Shown here in pieces: positions 1-6,260 of a DNA stretch of 64,000 nucleotides. Each line of letters starts with the position of its first letter. The stretch's first letter is position 1. Position numbers and translations under genes: made by a program. The DNA is from Edaphobacter aggregans DSM 19364 (GTDB taxonomy: Bacteria > Acidobacteriota > Terriglobia > Terriglobales > Acidobacteriaceae): assembly GCF_000745965.1 (NCBI RefSeq), contig NZ_JQKI01000021.1, positions 1 through 64,000 of the forward strand, read 5' to 3'. The notes below the pieces were generated by a model. The model searched no databases and was not told the DNA's origin. It worked only from the letters and a program-made list of their open reading frames with translations.

Positions 1-363
1 CGCACCCGACTCCGGCGTGGACTGCAGCGTCCGGCTGTCCACCACCATCGCCGTGGGCTGTGGCTTGCGCTCGGCAAACTCACGCAACAGAGAGCGCAGG
101 TCTTCCACCATGATCTCGAAGCATCCGGCACCGATCCAGCGCCGCGTCTGCTGGTACACCACCGGCCACGGCGGAAGATCGTTCGGTATCATCCGCCAGT
201 GCGCCCCAGTCTTCACCAGCCAGCGCAGAGCGTTGAACACCGCTCGCAAACTGTGCGACCGCTGCGCAGCGTCCTCCCGACACAACGCCAGATAGGGCGC
301 TACAAACGCCCGCTCCTCATCGCTCACATCGCTCGGATAACCAACCTGACCCTTATTCCCCAT
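1..363 (-). CDS. IS5-family transposase, N-terminal part (cut by window edge)
   Basis: The frame opens with ATG at 363 on the reverse strand and runs 121 codons out of the window without a stop. The protein begins MGNKGQVGYPSDVSDEER and contains LRAVFNALRWLVKTGAHWRM and PNDLPPWPVVYQQTRRW. This is the usual N-terminal layout of IS5/IS4-type transposases (DUF4096 region), which precedes the DDE catalytic domain; that domain is not visible here. The element lies next to a truncated PAS-domain fragment, which suggests it inserted into or beside a sensor gene. Terminal inverted repeats could not be assigned with one end missing. The family call is good; whether the copy is intact is unknown. Confidence 0.8.
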   Translation of the reverse strand, partial: MGNKGQVGYPSDVSDEERAFVAPYLALCREDAAQRSHSLRAVFNALRWLVKTGAHWRMIPNDLPPWPVVYQQTRRWIGAGCFEIMVEDLRSLLREFAERKPQPTAMVVDSRTLQSTPESGA

Positions 364-436
364 ACAAACTATGCTGCACGATGACAACAACACAATCACC
401 GCCTTCCTACAGATGGGAATTAAAGTTATTAACAGT

Positions 437-589
437 CTCTAGTGTTCTTCCGGTGTACTCGATCCCTTTTTGATTGACGTAGACGAGCCTCCCGTCTGGT
501 GCGGCCTTGAACAGAACCGCAGGGAGATTCTCGGCGAGGAGATTCAGTTGCAGCTCACTCTCCCTGAGGGCGGTTTTCTTTGGTTCGAA
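437..589 (-). pseudogene. PAS-domain fragment of a sensor protein (remnant)
   Basis: The reverse frame between about 589 and 437 reads FEPKKTALRESELQLNLLAE, then ENLPAVLFKAAPDGRLVYVN and QKGIEYTGRTLE. This matches the start of PAS domains in sensor histidine kinases of soil bacteria. Similarity stops abruptly after TGRTLE, and an unrelated tail and stop follow at 407. About 75 bp further on the IS5-type transposase begins. Upstream, the frame continues into the tetR promoter region with no credible start. It looks like a gene fragment broken by insertion or deletion, not a working gene. Confidence 0.55.
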
Positions 590-619
590 ATCCAATGAGT
601 TCAAGGTAGCTCCAGGAAG

Positions 620-666
620 CGAGAACACCCTCGGCTCTATGCGTATAAAATACGAGGATGACCTCG
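620..666 (+). promoter_or_regulatory. Promoter and double operator of the first tetR gene
   Basis: Two palindromes lie 33 bp apart, start to start: CGAGAACACCCTCG at 620-633 (one mismatch) and CGAGGATGACCTCG at 653-666 (perfect 5-bp arms). A -10-like TATAAA sits at 644-649. The second palindrome contains the ATG at 658 of the TetR gene, so the message would be leaderless or nearly so. Reading the first site on the reverse strand gives CGAGGGTGTTCTCG followed by a stretch resembling 1913-1960, so a divergent promoter may once have fired leftward. Autorepression by TetR is inferred. Confidence 0.6.
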
Positions 667-1299
667 ACTTTGTCAAATTCTGTCCGGGTGAAGCCGAAGC
701 AGGAGCGCGCAACACGGCGGCTTGCGAATTTTCTGGATGCTGCAGCGGAACTCTTCGCAGAGATCGGCTATGAAGCTGCAACGATGACTGCTATCGCCGA
801 GCGTAGCGGTTCCGGGATTGGCACGCTTTATCACTATTTCCCAGACAAGCAATCCATGGCCCTCGCTCTTCTGAACCAATATGCAAAGAAGATCGAGGCG
901 CATTGGAAGCCCTTGACGGAACAGACAGAGACCCTGTCCCACACCGCGTTTGCAGAGACGTTCCTGGAACGCATCACTGAATTCCTACGGGAACGCCCCG
1001 CCTATCTGAAGTTGCTCACCGCGCCGATCCGGTTTTCCCGTGACCCAGGTGCACGCAGGGCTTTACGCGTCGCAATTGCGAATGCCTTTCGAGCAAAGGC
1101 CCCATCGCTCACCAATGAGAAAGCTATGTTGGCCGCAAACATCACGCTCCAGATAGTCAAAGGCATGACAACGCTCTATGCGGAAGCAGGCCCAGGAGAG
1201 AAACCTCTGATCATCACAGAGTATAAGAAGGCACTGACGCTGTATCTGGGAAGCGTTTTGTCCGAGGACGAGCGGCCTCCAAAAGAGAGACAACGGTAA
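658..1299 (+). CDS. TetR/AcrR-family transcriptional regulator (copy 1)
   Basis: This is a 213-residue protein with an N-terminal TetR helix-turn-helix. The recognition part is visible as MTAIAERSGSGIGTLYHYF near residues 43-61, followed by PDKQSM. The remainder is the helical ligand-binding and dimerisation domain, where the inducer, probably an aromatic acid or product, would bind (inference). ATG 658 is the only sensible start. It has no Shine-Dalgarno sequence because a -10-like TATAAA lies only 8 bp upstream, which points to leaderless translation. A second copy at 8303 is 84% identical over the full length (179 of 213 residues). The pair brackets the decarboxylase cluster, and both genes carry the same CGAGG-N4-CCTCG palindrome across the start codon. 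Confidence 0.9.
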   Translation: MTSTLSNSVRVKPKQERATRRLANFLDAAAELFAEIGYEAATMTAIAERSGSGIGTLYHYFPDKQSMALALLNQYAKKIEAHWKPLTEQTETLSHTAFAETFLERITEFLRERPAYLKLLTAPIRFSRDPGARRALRVAIANAFRAKAPSLTNEKAMLAANITLQIVKGMTTLYAEAGPGEKPLIITEYKKALTLYLGSVLSEDERPPKERQR

Positions 1300-1844
1300 G
1301 GCAGCGTTCTGGGCGAATCCACGTACCATCACAAGCGTGAGGAGAAGGGCCAAAACTATGGTATGGATGCTCATTTAGCACCGTAATCAAAGCGGTGAAA
1401 GACAAAGCAGTGTCGCGAAACGGATGCTTCGATGGATTTGCCAACGCGGCCGATTTGGAAGCACCCTCTCCACTCAAGTCTTTAGTTTGGCGAGCAATGA
1501 GTTCAATTCGCACAGGGATGAAGATGGCTGAGGGCAGCCTGCGGTTCAGCGTCTTTTTTCATTGGGTCTGGACGTACCTCAGCGCAAACCGTGGTTGGTC
1601 ATTGAACAGCGCGAGAATAGCTGACGAAGGTTTCACAACGGCAGTTGAGGAAGCAATCTATGCGGTTCATATGACGCTACTGAGATCCGAACTCGCTATC
1701 TTTCATGCCTCTGGGTCTTGTGGCAGTGGTTGCATCCGCTCAGAATTTTCCGCAGCGAAATGCCCTTAGCAATTTCGTGGTCCGCATAGCTGTTTACTTC
1801 GGTTGTCTTGAACCGCTCTTAACCGCAAGTCTCCGCTATCAACT
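1300..1844. other. 545-bp stretch without a recognisable gene
   Basis: Open frames exist here on both strands, for example 1395-1769 on the plus strand. None has a Shine-Dalgarno sequence, a recognisable domain or codon use like that of the neighbours. The stretch may hold decayed DNA between the regulator and the forward decarboxylase promoter. No clear terminator hairpin was seen after the tetR stop. Confidence 0.4.
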
Positions 1845-1944
1845 CATCATGCTTTACATAAACATGTAATAGATCAAGGGTGCCCAGTGGCATATTGTCT
1901 TATTCATAAAGTCGAGGGTGTCCTCGATTATGGAGCTACGCTGA
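1845..1944 (+). promoter_or_regulatory. Promoter-operator of the forward decarboxylase operon (left arm of 82-bp inverted copy)
   Basis: Bases 1845-1926 match the reverse strand of 8149-8230 at 70 of 82 positions without gaps. The block holds a perfect palindrome TTACATAAACATGTAA (1854-1869), a -10-like CATAAA (1905-1910) and the operator CGAGGGTGTCCTCG (1913-1926). The operator matches those at both tetR genes, so TetR binding here is likely. The upstream palindrome is absent from the tetR promoters and may bind a second regulator. A tiny frame, GTG 1918 to TGA 1944 (8 codons plus stop), starts inside the operator exactly where the tetR start codon lies in the related modules. Confidence 0.6.
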
Positions 1945-1969
1945 ACTCATTAGATCTCGGACGGAAGGA

Positions 1970-2122
1970 CACCGACCTCGCATCCAACGGGCGACCGGAA
2001 CCGTCGATCACCTGGCGGTCCGTATCCTCGATCAGTTTGGGCTCGATCACTCCGCTGCCCGTCGTTGGGAAGGAATGAAAGCCGGTAATGTCACCAATCA
2101 CGAATTCGCAGAGGTAAAGTAG
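1970..2122 (+). pseudogene. C-terminal remnant of a ubiX (flavin prenyltransferase) gene
   Basis: In the frame ending at TAG 2120-2122 the translation includes HRPRIQRATGTVDHLAVRIL, then DQFGLDHSAARRWEGMKAGN. This parallels the C-terminus of the intact UbiX encoded at 5635-6219, which reads NRPRNLDEMVDHIVARVLDQ then FGLETPQAVRWHGL. No start codon and no N-terminal or cofactor-binding part precede it; the promoter module lies only about 45 bp upstream. It is best read as a ubiX gene that lost everything but its tail, now forming part of the leader of the downstream operon. Confidence 0.65.
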
Positions 2123-2150
2123 CGCCACTTTTCGAACAAAGGAGAATGTT

Positions 2151-2558
2151 ATGACAACACTTCGACATGCAATCAGAGTTGGGGCTTCTCGTGACGCAGC
2201 CTACCACGCATTCACTGACATCGCCGGATTAGCCGGCTGGCAGCTGGGCCGCGTCCAGGGTGAGGTCCGTGTCGGCAAGACGCTCACCATAGAACGACAC
2301 CCCGGTCTGCACTTCGGCTGGCGGACGGTTGAGCTCGATCCCGGCCATAAGATCGTACAGACCTGCGTCGAAGGTCCTGGTTCGTCCGCCGGAAAGACCT
2401 TGACCATCACCTTCTCTAATGAAACCGATAGCAAAACCCTTGTCGAACTGAGCGATGCAGGATGGCATAACAATGACCCGCATCTGCCGCTCTGCAACAC
2501 CTATTGGGGCGAAGCGCTGACGCGGTTGCGTTCGTATCTGGAAACCGGCAAACGCTAA
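2151..2558 (+). CDS. SRPBCC (START/Bet v1-like) family protein
   Basis: This 135-residue protein matches the SRPBCC helix-grip fold pattern: an N-terminal strand TTLRHAIRVGASRDAAYHAF, followed by TDIAGLAGW, and a C-terminal helix GEALTRLRSYLETGK. Such proteins bind hydrophobic ligands in a deep pocket and include polyketide cyclases and AHSA1-like proteins; the ligand here is unknown. A good Shine-Dalgarno AAAGGAG stands before ATG 2151. It is the first intact gene of the forward operon, 55 bp ahead of the UbiD gene, so a role in binding an aromatic substrate or product is plausible but only inferred from context. Confidence 0.75.
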   Translation: MTTLRHAIRVGASRDAAYHAFTDIAGLAGWQLGRVQGEVRVGKTLTIERHPGLHFGWRTVELDPGHKIVQTCVEGPGSSAGKTLTITFSNETDSKTLVELSDAGWHNNDPHLPLCNTYWGEALTRLRSYLETGKR

Positions 2559-2613
2559 GCGAAACGAACAATGCAATCAGCAAACCCATTTTCACTGTGG
2601 AGGTAAGTCTAAC

Positions 2614-4026
2614 GTGGCCTACAAAGATCTTCGAAGTTTTCTGAAACTCCTCGCCGAGAACAATCAGCTTTTGCGAATCAGCGAGCCAGTCTTACCTGAA
2701 CCGGATATTGGAGCAGCCGCATCGGCTGCTAACAAGGGTCTCGGAGAGACCGCACCGGCATTGATTTTCGACAATATCAAGGGATACGGGAAGGCGCAGC
2801 TTGCCATTAACGTGCATGGCTCGTGGCCCAATATGGCTCTCATGATGGGCCTGCCGAAAGATACGCCGCCCAAGGCGCAGTTCCATGAGTTCTGCCGCCG
2901 TTATCAGAACTTTTCCAAAGGGGTTGTCGAGGAGCGGAAGACGGCACCGTGGCAGGAAGTTCAAATCACGGAAAACATCAATCTTTATGAGTTAATGCCG
3001 CATTTCAGGCTCAATCCTGGCGACGGCGGCCTCTATATCAACAAAGCCTCGGTCGTATCGCGTCATCCAGATCATCCCGATGAGCGGAATGTCGGCATGT
3101 ATCGGTTGCAGGTGAAAGGCCCGAACCGGTTGAGTGCACAGTTTGTGCCTGAGCACGATATCGCGCTCCATTTTCAGGCTGCAGAACGCGAGAACAAGCC
3201 ACTCCCCATCGTGATCGCCGTGGGCAACGATCCAGTACTTAGCATCGTCGCATCCATGCCTCTGCTGTACGGTCAGTATGAGTTTCAGATGGCGAGTGCC
3301 CTGCACGAGGAGCCTTATCCAGTGGTAACGCTCGAAAATGGCCTCCAGGCTCCTTGGGGTGCCGAGTATATCCTCGAAGGCCATGTCACTCCTGGAGTCC
3401 GCGAACCTGACGGTCCCTACGGTGAATTTACGGGTCACCTGTCCGGGCTGCGAAACATGGTATCGGTCGAAATCACCAAAGTCTGGCATCGCAAGGACCC
3501 GATCTATGAATATACGTCGATCGGCATGCCTTGGACCGAGATCGACTACATGTTCCTCAATACCTGCCCGCCGCTTTATGTGCAGCTCAAGGAGAAATTT
3601 CCGGAGATACAAGCGGTCAATGCCCTCTATACGCATGGCCTTATCGTCATCGTTTCTACGAAGACACGGGTTGGTGGCTTCGGCAAGGCGGTCGGCATGT
3701 CCGTCCTGACAACGCCCCATGGTTTGGGTTATGCAAAGGTCGTCATTGTCGTCGATGACTTCGTCGATCCATTCAACCTGCCTCAAGTTATGTGGGCGAT
3801 ATCGACCAAGGTCAATCCGAAATACGACACAGTCGTCATACCGGACCTATCGGTTTTGGCTCTTGATCCGGGTTCGGAGCCTCCTGGGATCACCCACAAG
3901 ATGATCATCGATGCCACGACCCCGGCGCCGCCTGAAAAGCATGGCGAATACTCTATGCAGGTCTTGGATCCGCTGGAAGCAAAGGACTGGTTGCCAAAGC
4001 TGCAGGCTTTGATGAAGCACGCCTGA
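2614..4026 (+). CDS. UbiD-family hydroxyaryl acid decarboxylase, large subunit (VdcC/ShdC type)
   Basis: This 470-residue protein spans the full length of the UbiD family. UbiD enzymes use prenylated FMN, made by UbiX, for reversible non-oxidative decarboxylation of aromatic acids. The hallmark REPDGPYGEFTGHL (about 263-276) supplies the acidic catalytic pair, here D266 and E271, where many relatives have two glutamates. R164 in GMYRLQV is the likely conserved arginine. The start is GTG 2614, with GGAGG about 10 bases upstream. It is followed after 27 bp by a VdcD-type small subunit, which fits the vanillate/4-hydroxybenzoate decarboxylase BCD systems; the B subunit (UbiX) is encoded in the facing operon. 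The exact substrate cannot be read from sequence. Confidence 0.92.
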   Translation: MAYKDLRSFLKLLAENNQLLRISEPVLPEPDIGAAASAANKGLGETAPALIFDNIKGYGKAQLAINVHGSWPNMALMMGLPKDTPPKAQFHEFCRRYQNFSKGVVEERKTAPWQEVQITENINLYELMPHFRLNPGDGGLYINKASVVSRHPDHPDERNVGMYRLQVKGPNRLSAQFVPEHDIALHFQAAERENKPLPIVIAVGNDPVLSIVASMPLLYGQYEFQMASALHEEPYPVVTLENGLQAPWGAEYILEGHVTPGVREPDGPYGEFTGHLSGLRNMVSVEITKVWHRKDPIYEYTSIGMPWTEIDYMFLNTCPPLYVQLKEKFPEIQAVNALYTHGLIVIVSTKTRVGGFGKAVGMSVLTTPHGLGYAKVVIVVDDFVDPFNLPQVMWAISTKVNPKYDTVVIPDLSVLALDPGSEPPGITHKMIIDATTPAPPEKHGEYSMQVLDPLEAKDWLPKLQALMKHA

Positions 4027-4053
4027 TGTTAGCAAAGACTGAGAGGAATCATA

Positions 4054-4296
4054 ATGACAGATAAAAGCACTCTGATTTGCCCACGATGTGAGTCTATCTC
4101 GACAGGGGTTCGATTCGAGTCTCCTGTTGCAGGCGTATGGACGCTCTACGGCTGTGACGACTGCCTGTTTACCTGGCGGTCGACTGAGCCGAAGACGATT
4201 ACTGACCCGAAGCAGTACCCCACACGCTTCAAGGTGAAGCTCGAAAAACTCAAAGACATTCCCGTGATGCCGGCCATCGCCCACCCGGATCGCTGA
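4054..4296 (+). CDS. Hydroxyaryl acid decarboxylase small subunit D (VdcD/ShdD-like)
   Basis: This 80-residue protein starts MTDKSTLICPRCESISTGVR and continues through GVWTLYGCDDCLFTWRSTEP. The two Cys-x-x-Cys pairs suggest a small zinc-ribbon fold. Size, motif spacing and position directly after a UbiD gene match the D subunit of vanillate and 4-hydroxybenzoate decarboxylases, whose biochemical role is poorly defined. A Shine-Dalgarno GAGAGG precedes the start. It is the last gene of the forward operon; the convergent operon ends 174 bp further on, and no obvious terminator hairpin was found between them. Confidence 0.88.
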   Translation: MTDKSTLICPRCESISTGVRFESPVAGVWTLYGCDDCLFTWRSTEPKTITDPKQYPTRFKVKLEKLKDIPVMPAIAHPDR

Positions 4297-4470
4297 GTGG
4301 AAGGGGTCCGCACCAATACGGTCAGCCTGCGTGCGGAAAAGGCACATCGCAGACGAATAGGCCCCCGAGGTTCCTATTCCGAGCAAAACACGGACAGGGA
4401 TCAGCGTGCCCATTGCGGGGAGCAGATCACTGCGGCAGGAGAGAGGATTGCCAAGGCACATCGTCACTGT

Positions 4471-5601
4471 TCACATGGCGCGGCGGTACCGGCCCCCATC
4501 TCGCCGATAAAAAGCAAGTTTGTCGGGATCAATGGTCATGCCGAAGCCAGGACCGGACGGGACGACAAGGTGGAAATCCTGGTAGACAAGCTGCTCAACT
4601 GTGAGGCTATCGCTGAACAATTCCGGTGCGAAGAGCTGGCAACCCCAATCGAGCCGCGAGACCGTGGAGAAGAGCTGCGCTGACGCGGCGGTTCCAATAC
4701 TGCTCTCGAGCATGGTGCCACCGAACAGCGACAGCCCGGCGGCCTCCGCAATTGTAGCCACCTTGCGGGTGCGCAGTAGACCACCATGCTTGACGAGTTT
4801 GAGGGAAAATGCACCGGCGGCGCGATTGCGCGCAAAAGCCATTGCACTGTCTATGGTGTCCACTGCCTCGTCGGCCATGATCGGCACGGCGAAGCGCTCG
4901 CTTAGCCGCCGCATCCCTTCGATATCCGCGCGAGGCAGTGGCTGTTCGATAACGGCGATACCAGCGTCCTGCAACCGTTCAATCGCCCAAACTGCCGTGG
5001 TCTCATTCCAACTCTGATTGATGTCGACGTGTACGCGCGCCCGGTCGCCCAGCGCCTGCTTCACTGCGGCAGCCCGGGCAACGTCATCGTGCGGGTCGCC
5101 CTTGCCGATCTTAACGAGGAACAGTTTGTAGAGCCCTGCAGCCATTTTCTCCTCAGCCTCCGCGATATCCTTCGCTGCATCTCCGGTTCCCAACACCCAT
5201 AGCGTAGGGATTCGTTCACGCACGGCGCCCCCGAAAAGTGTAGCGGCGGAAACGCCGAAGCTGCGGGCTGTCAGATCGACGCAGGCCATCTCGACTACGC
5301 CCTTCGCATAGGCGTTATCCTTCACTATTTTGTCCATTGTTAGCAGGATGGCCTCCAACGCTGGCGGATTCTGGCCGATGACGGACGGACTCAGATAATC
5401 GTCGATCAACGATTTGATGCCTTCGACGGTCTCTGCCCCGTAATGTGGGATAACAGGGGCTTCGCCGATCCCTTCATTTCCATTCTCGTCGCGAATCCTG
5501 GTCAGGACTCTTCCTTGGCTGTTGATGGTCGCCATTGCCAGGTGATGCGGGCGGCGAGTGGGAAGATCAACAATGATCGTCTCGATTGAAGCAATACGCA
5601 T
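4471..5601 (-). CDS. Muconate cycloisomerase-like enolase-superfamily enzyme
   Basis: This 376-residue protein aligns along its length with CatB-type muconate/chloromuconate lactonising enzymes, which turn cis,cis-muconate into muconolactone after catechol ring cleavage. The metal ligands are present: D193 (VDINQ), E219 (VIEQP) and D244 (IMADE). The opposing lysine is K268 (FSLKLVKHGG), and the C-terminal GGTMLESSIGTAASAQ is typical. In the usual K-x-K motif only the second lysine is kept: LFLVKIGKG has L162 in place of the first. The second, K164, is the usual base. It is the last gene of the reverse operon, 33 bp after ubiX. The class is secure; true muconate specificity is not. Confidence 0.85.
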   Translation of the reverse strand: MRIASIETIIVDLPTRRPHHLAMATINSQGRVLTRIRDENGNEGIGEAPVIPHYGAETVEGIKSLIDDYLSPSVIGQNPPALEAILLTMDKIVKDNAYAKGVVEMACVDLTARSFGVSAATLFGGAVRERIPTLWVLGTGDAAKDIAEAEEKMAAGLYKLFLVKIGKGDPHDDVARAAAVKQALGDRARVHVDINQSWNETTAVWAIERLQDAGIAVIEQPLPRADIEGMRRLSERFAVPIMADEAVDTIDSAMAFARNRAAGAFSLKLVKHGGLLRTRKVATIAEAAGLSLFGGTMLESSIGTAASAQLFSTVSRLDWGCQLFAPELFSDSLTVEQLVYQDFHLVVPSGPGFGMTIDPDKLAFYRRDGGRYRRAM

Positions 5602-5634
5602 GTCCAGACCCTTTCCATTGCAGTTTTCGTTAAA

Positions 5635-6219
5635 TCAATGCGTTGCCATGGCCTCTGATTCGCGAAGGCCATGCCACCGAACAGCCTGTGGCGTTTCGAG
5701 TCCGAACTGATCGAGAACGCGCGCGACAATGTGGTCTACCATCTCATCCAGGTTCCTGGGGCGGTTATAGAAAGAAGGAACCGGCGGGATCATCACTGCG
5801 CCCATTCGACTCAGCGCCAACATGTTCTCAAGATGAATATCGTTGAGTGGGCTTTCGCGAGGAAGAAGAACCAGCTTGCGTCGTTCTTTCAGCACTACGT
5901 CTGCCGCACGTCCGATCAGGTCGGCAGCATATCCACTACGAATCGCTGCAAGCGACTTCATGCTGCACGGAGCAATGATCATGCCATCTGTCTTGAACGA
6001 TCCGCTCGAAATAGACGCAGCAAGATTGCTATTGGAGTGAACCTCAGTGGCCAACGCCTCTACCTCTGGTGCAGTAAACTCCGTCTCGTGCTGTATGGTT
6101 ACCCTCGCCCACTTGCTTAAGATGACTTCAGTATTGACGCCCAGCTCGCGAAGCGCTTGAAGTATGCGGATCCCAAAGATCGCGCCTGTCGCACCGGTAA
6201 TGCCTACTACGACTCTCAT
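5635..6219 (-). CDS. ubiX: Flavin prenyltransferase UbiX (VdcB/Pad1 type)
   Basis: UbiX joins dimethylallyl phosphate to reduced FMN, giving the prenyl-FMN cofactor needed by both UbiD enzymes encoded nearby. The N-terminal Rossmann-like motif RVVVGITGATGAIFGIRIL is clear. The middle section MIIAPCSMKSLAAIRSGYA and RAADVVLKERRKLVLLPRES is diagnostic. The start is set at ATG 6219, preceded by GTGAGGG with good spacing; two upstream in-frame ATGs lack such a site. This gives 194 residues, the normal family length. It lies 41 bp after the second ubiD and 33 bp before the cycloisomerase gene. It is the only intact ubiX here, beside two relics. Confidence 0.93.
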   Translation of the reverse strand: MRVVVGITGATGAIFGIRILQALRELGVNTEVILSKWARVTIQHETEFTAPEVEALATEVHSNSNLAASISSGSFKTDGMIIAPCSMKSLAAIRSGYAADLIGRAADVVLKERRKLVLLPRESPLNDIHLENMLALSRMGAVMIPPVPSFYNRPRNLDEMVDHIVARVLDQFGLETPQAVRWHGLRESEAMATH

Positions 6220-6260
6220 ATTTGCCCTCACGTTCATTGGGGAATTAATTTCTGACCGTG

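Noticed and set aside
1395..1769. 124-codon open frame on the plus strand after the first tetR
   Set aside because: No ribosome site, no domain, and composition unlike the neighbouring genes; treated as non-coding.
4297..4683. 128-codon frame after the VdcD-like gene
   Set aside because: It runs antisense into the cycloisomerase gene and starts right after a stop without a site.
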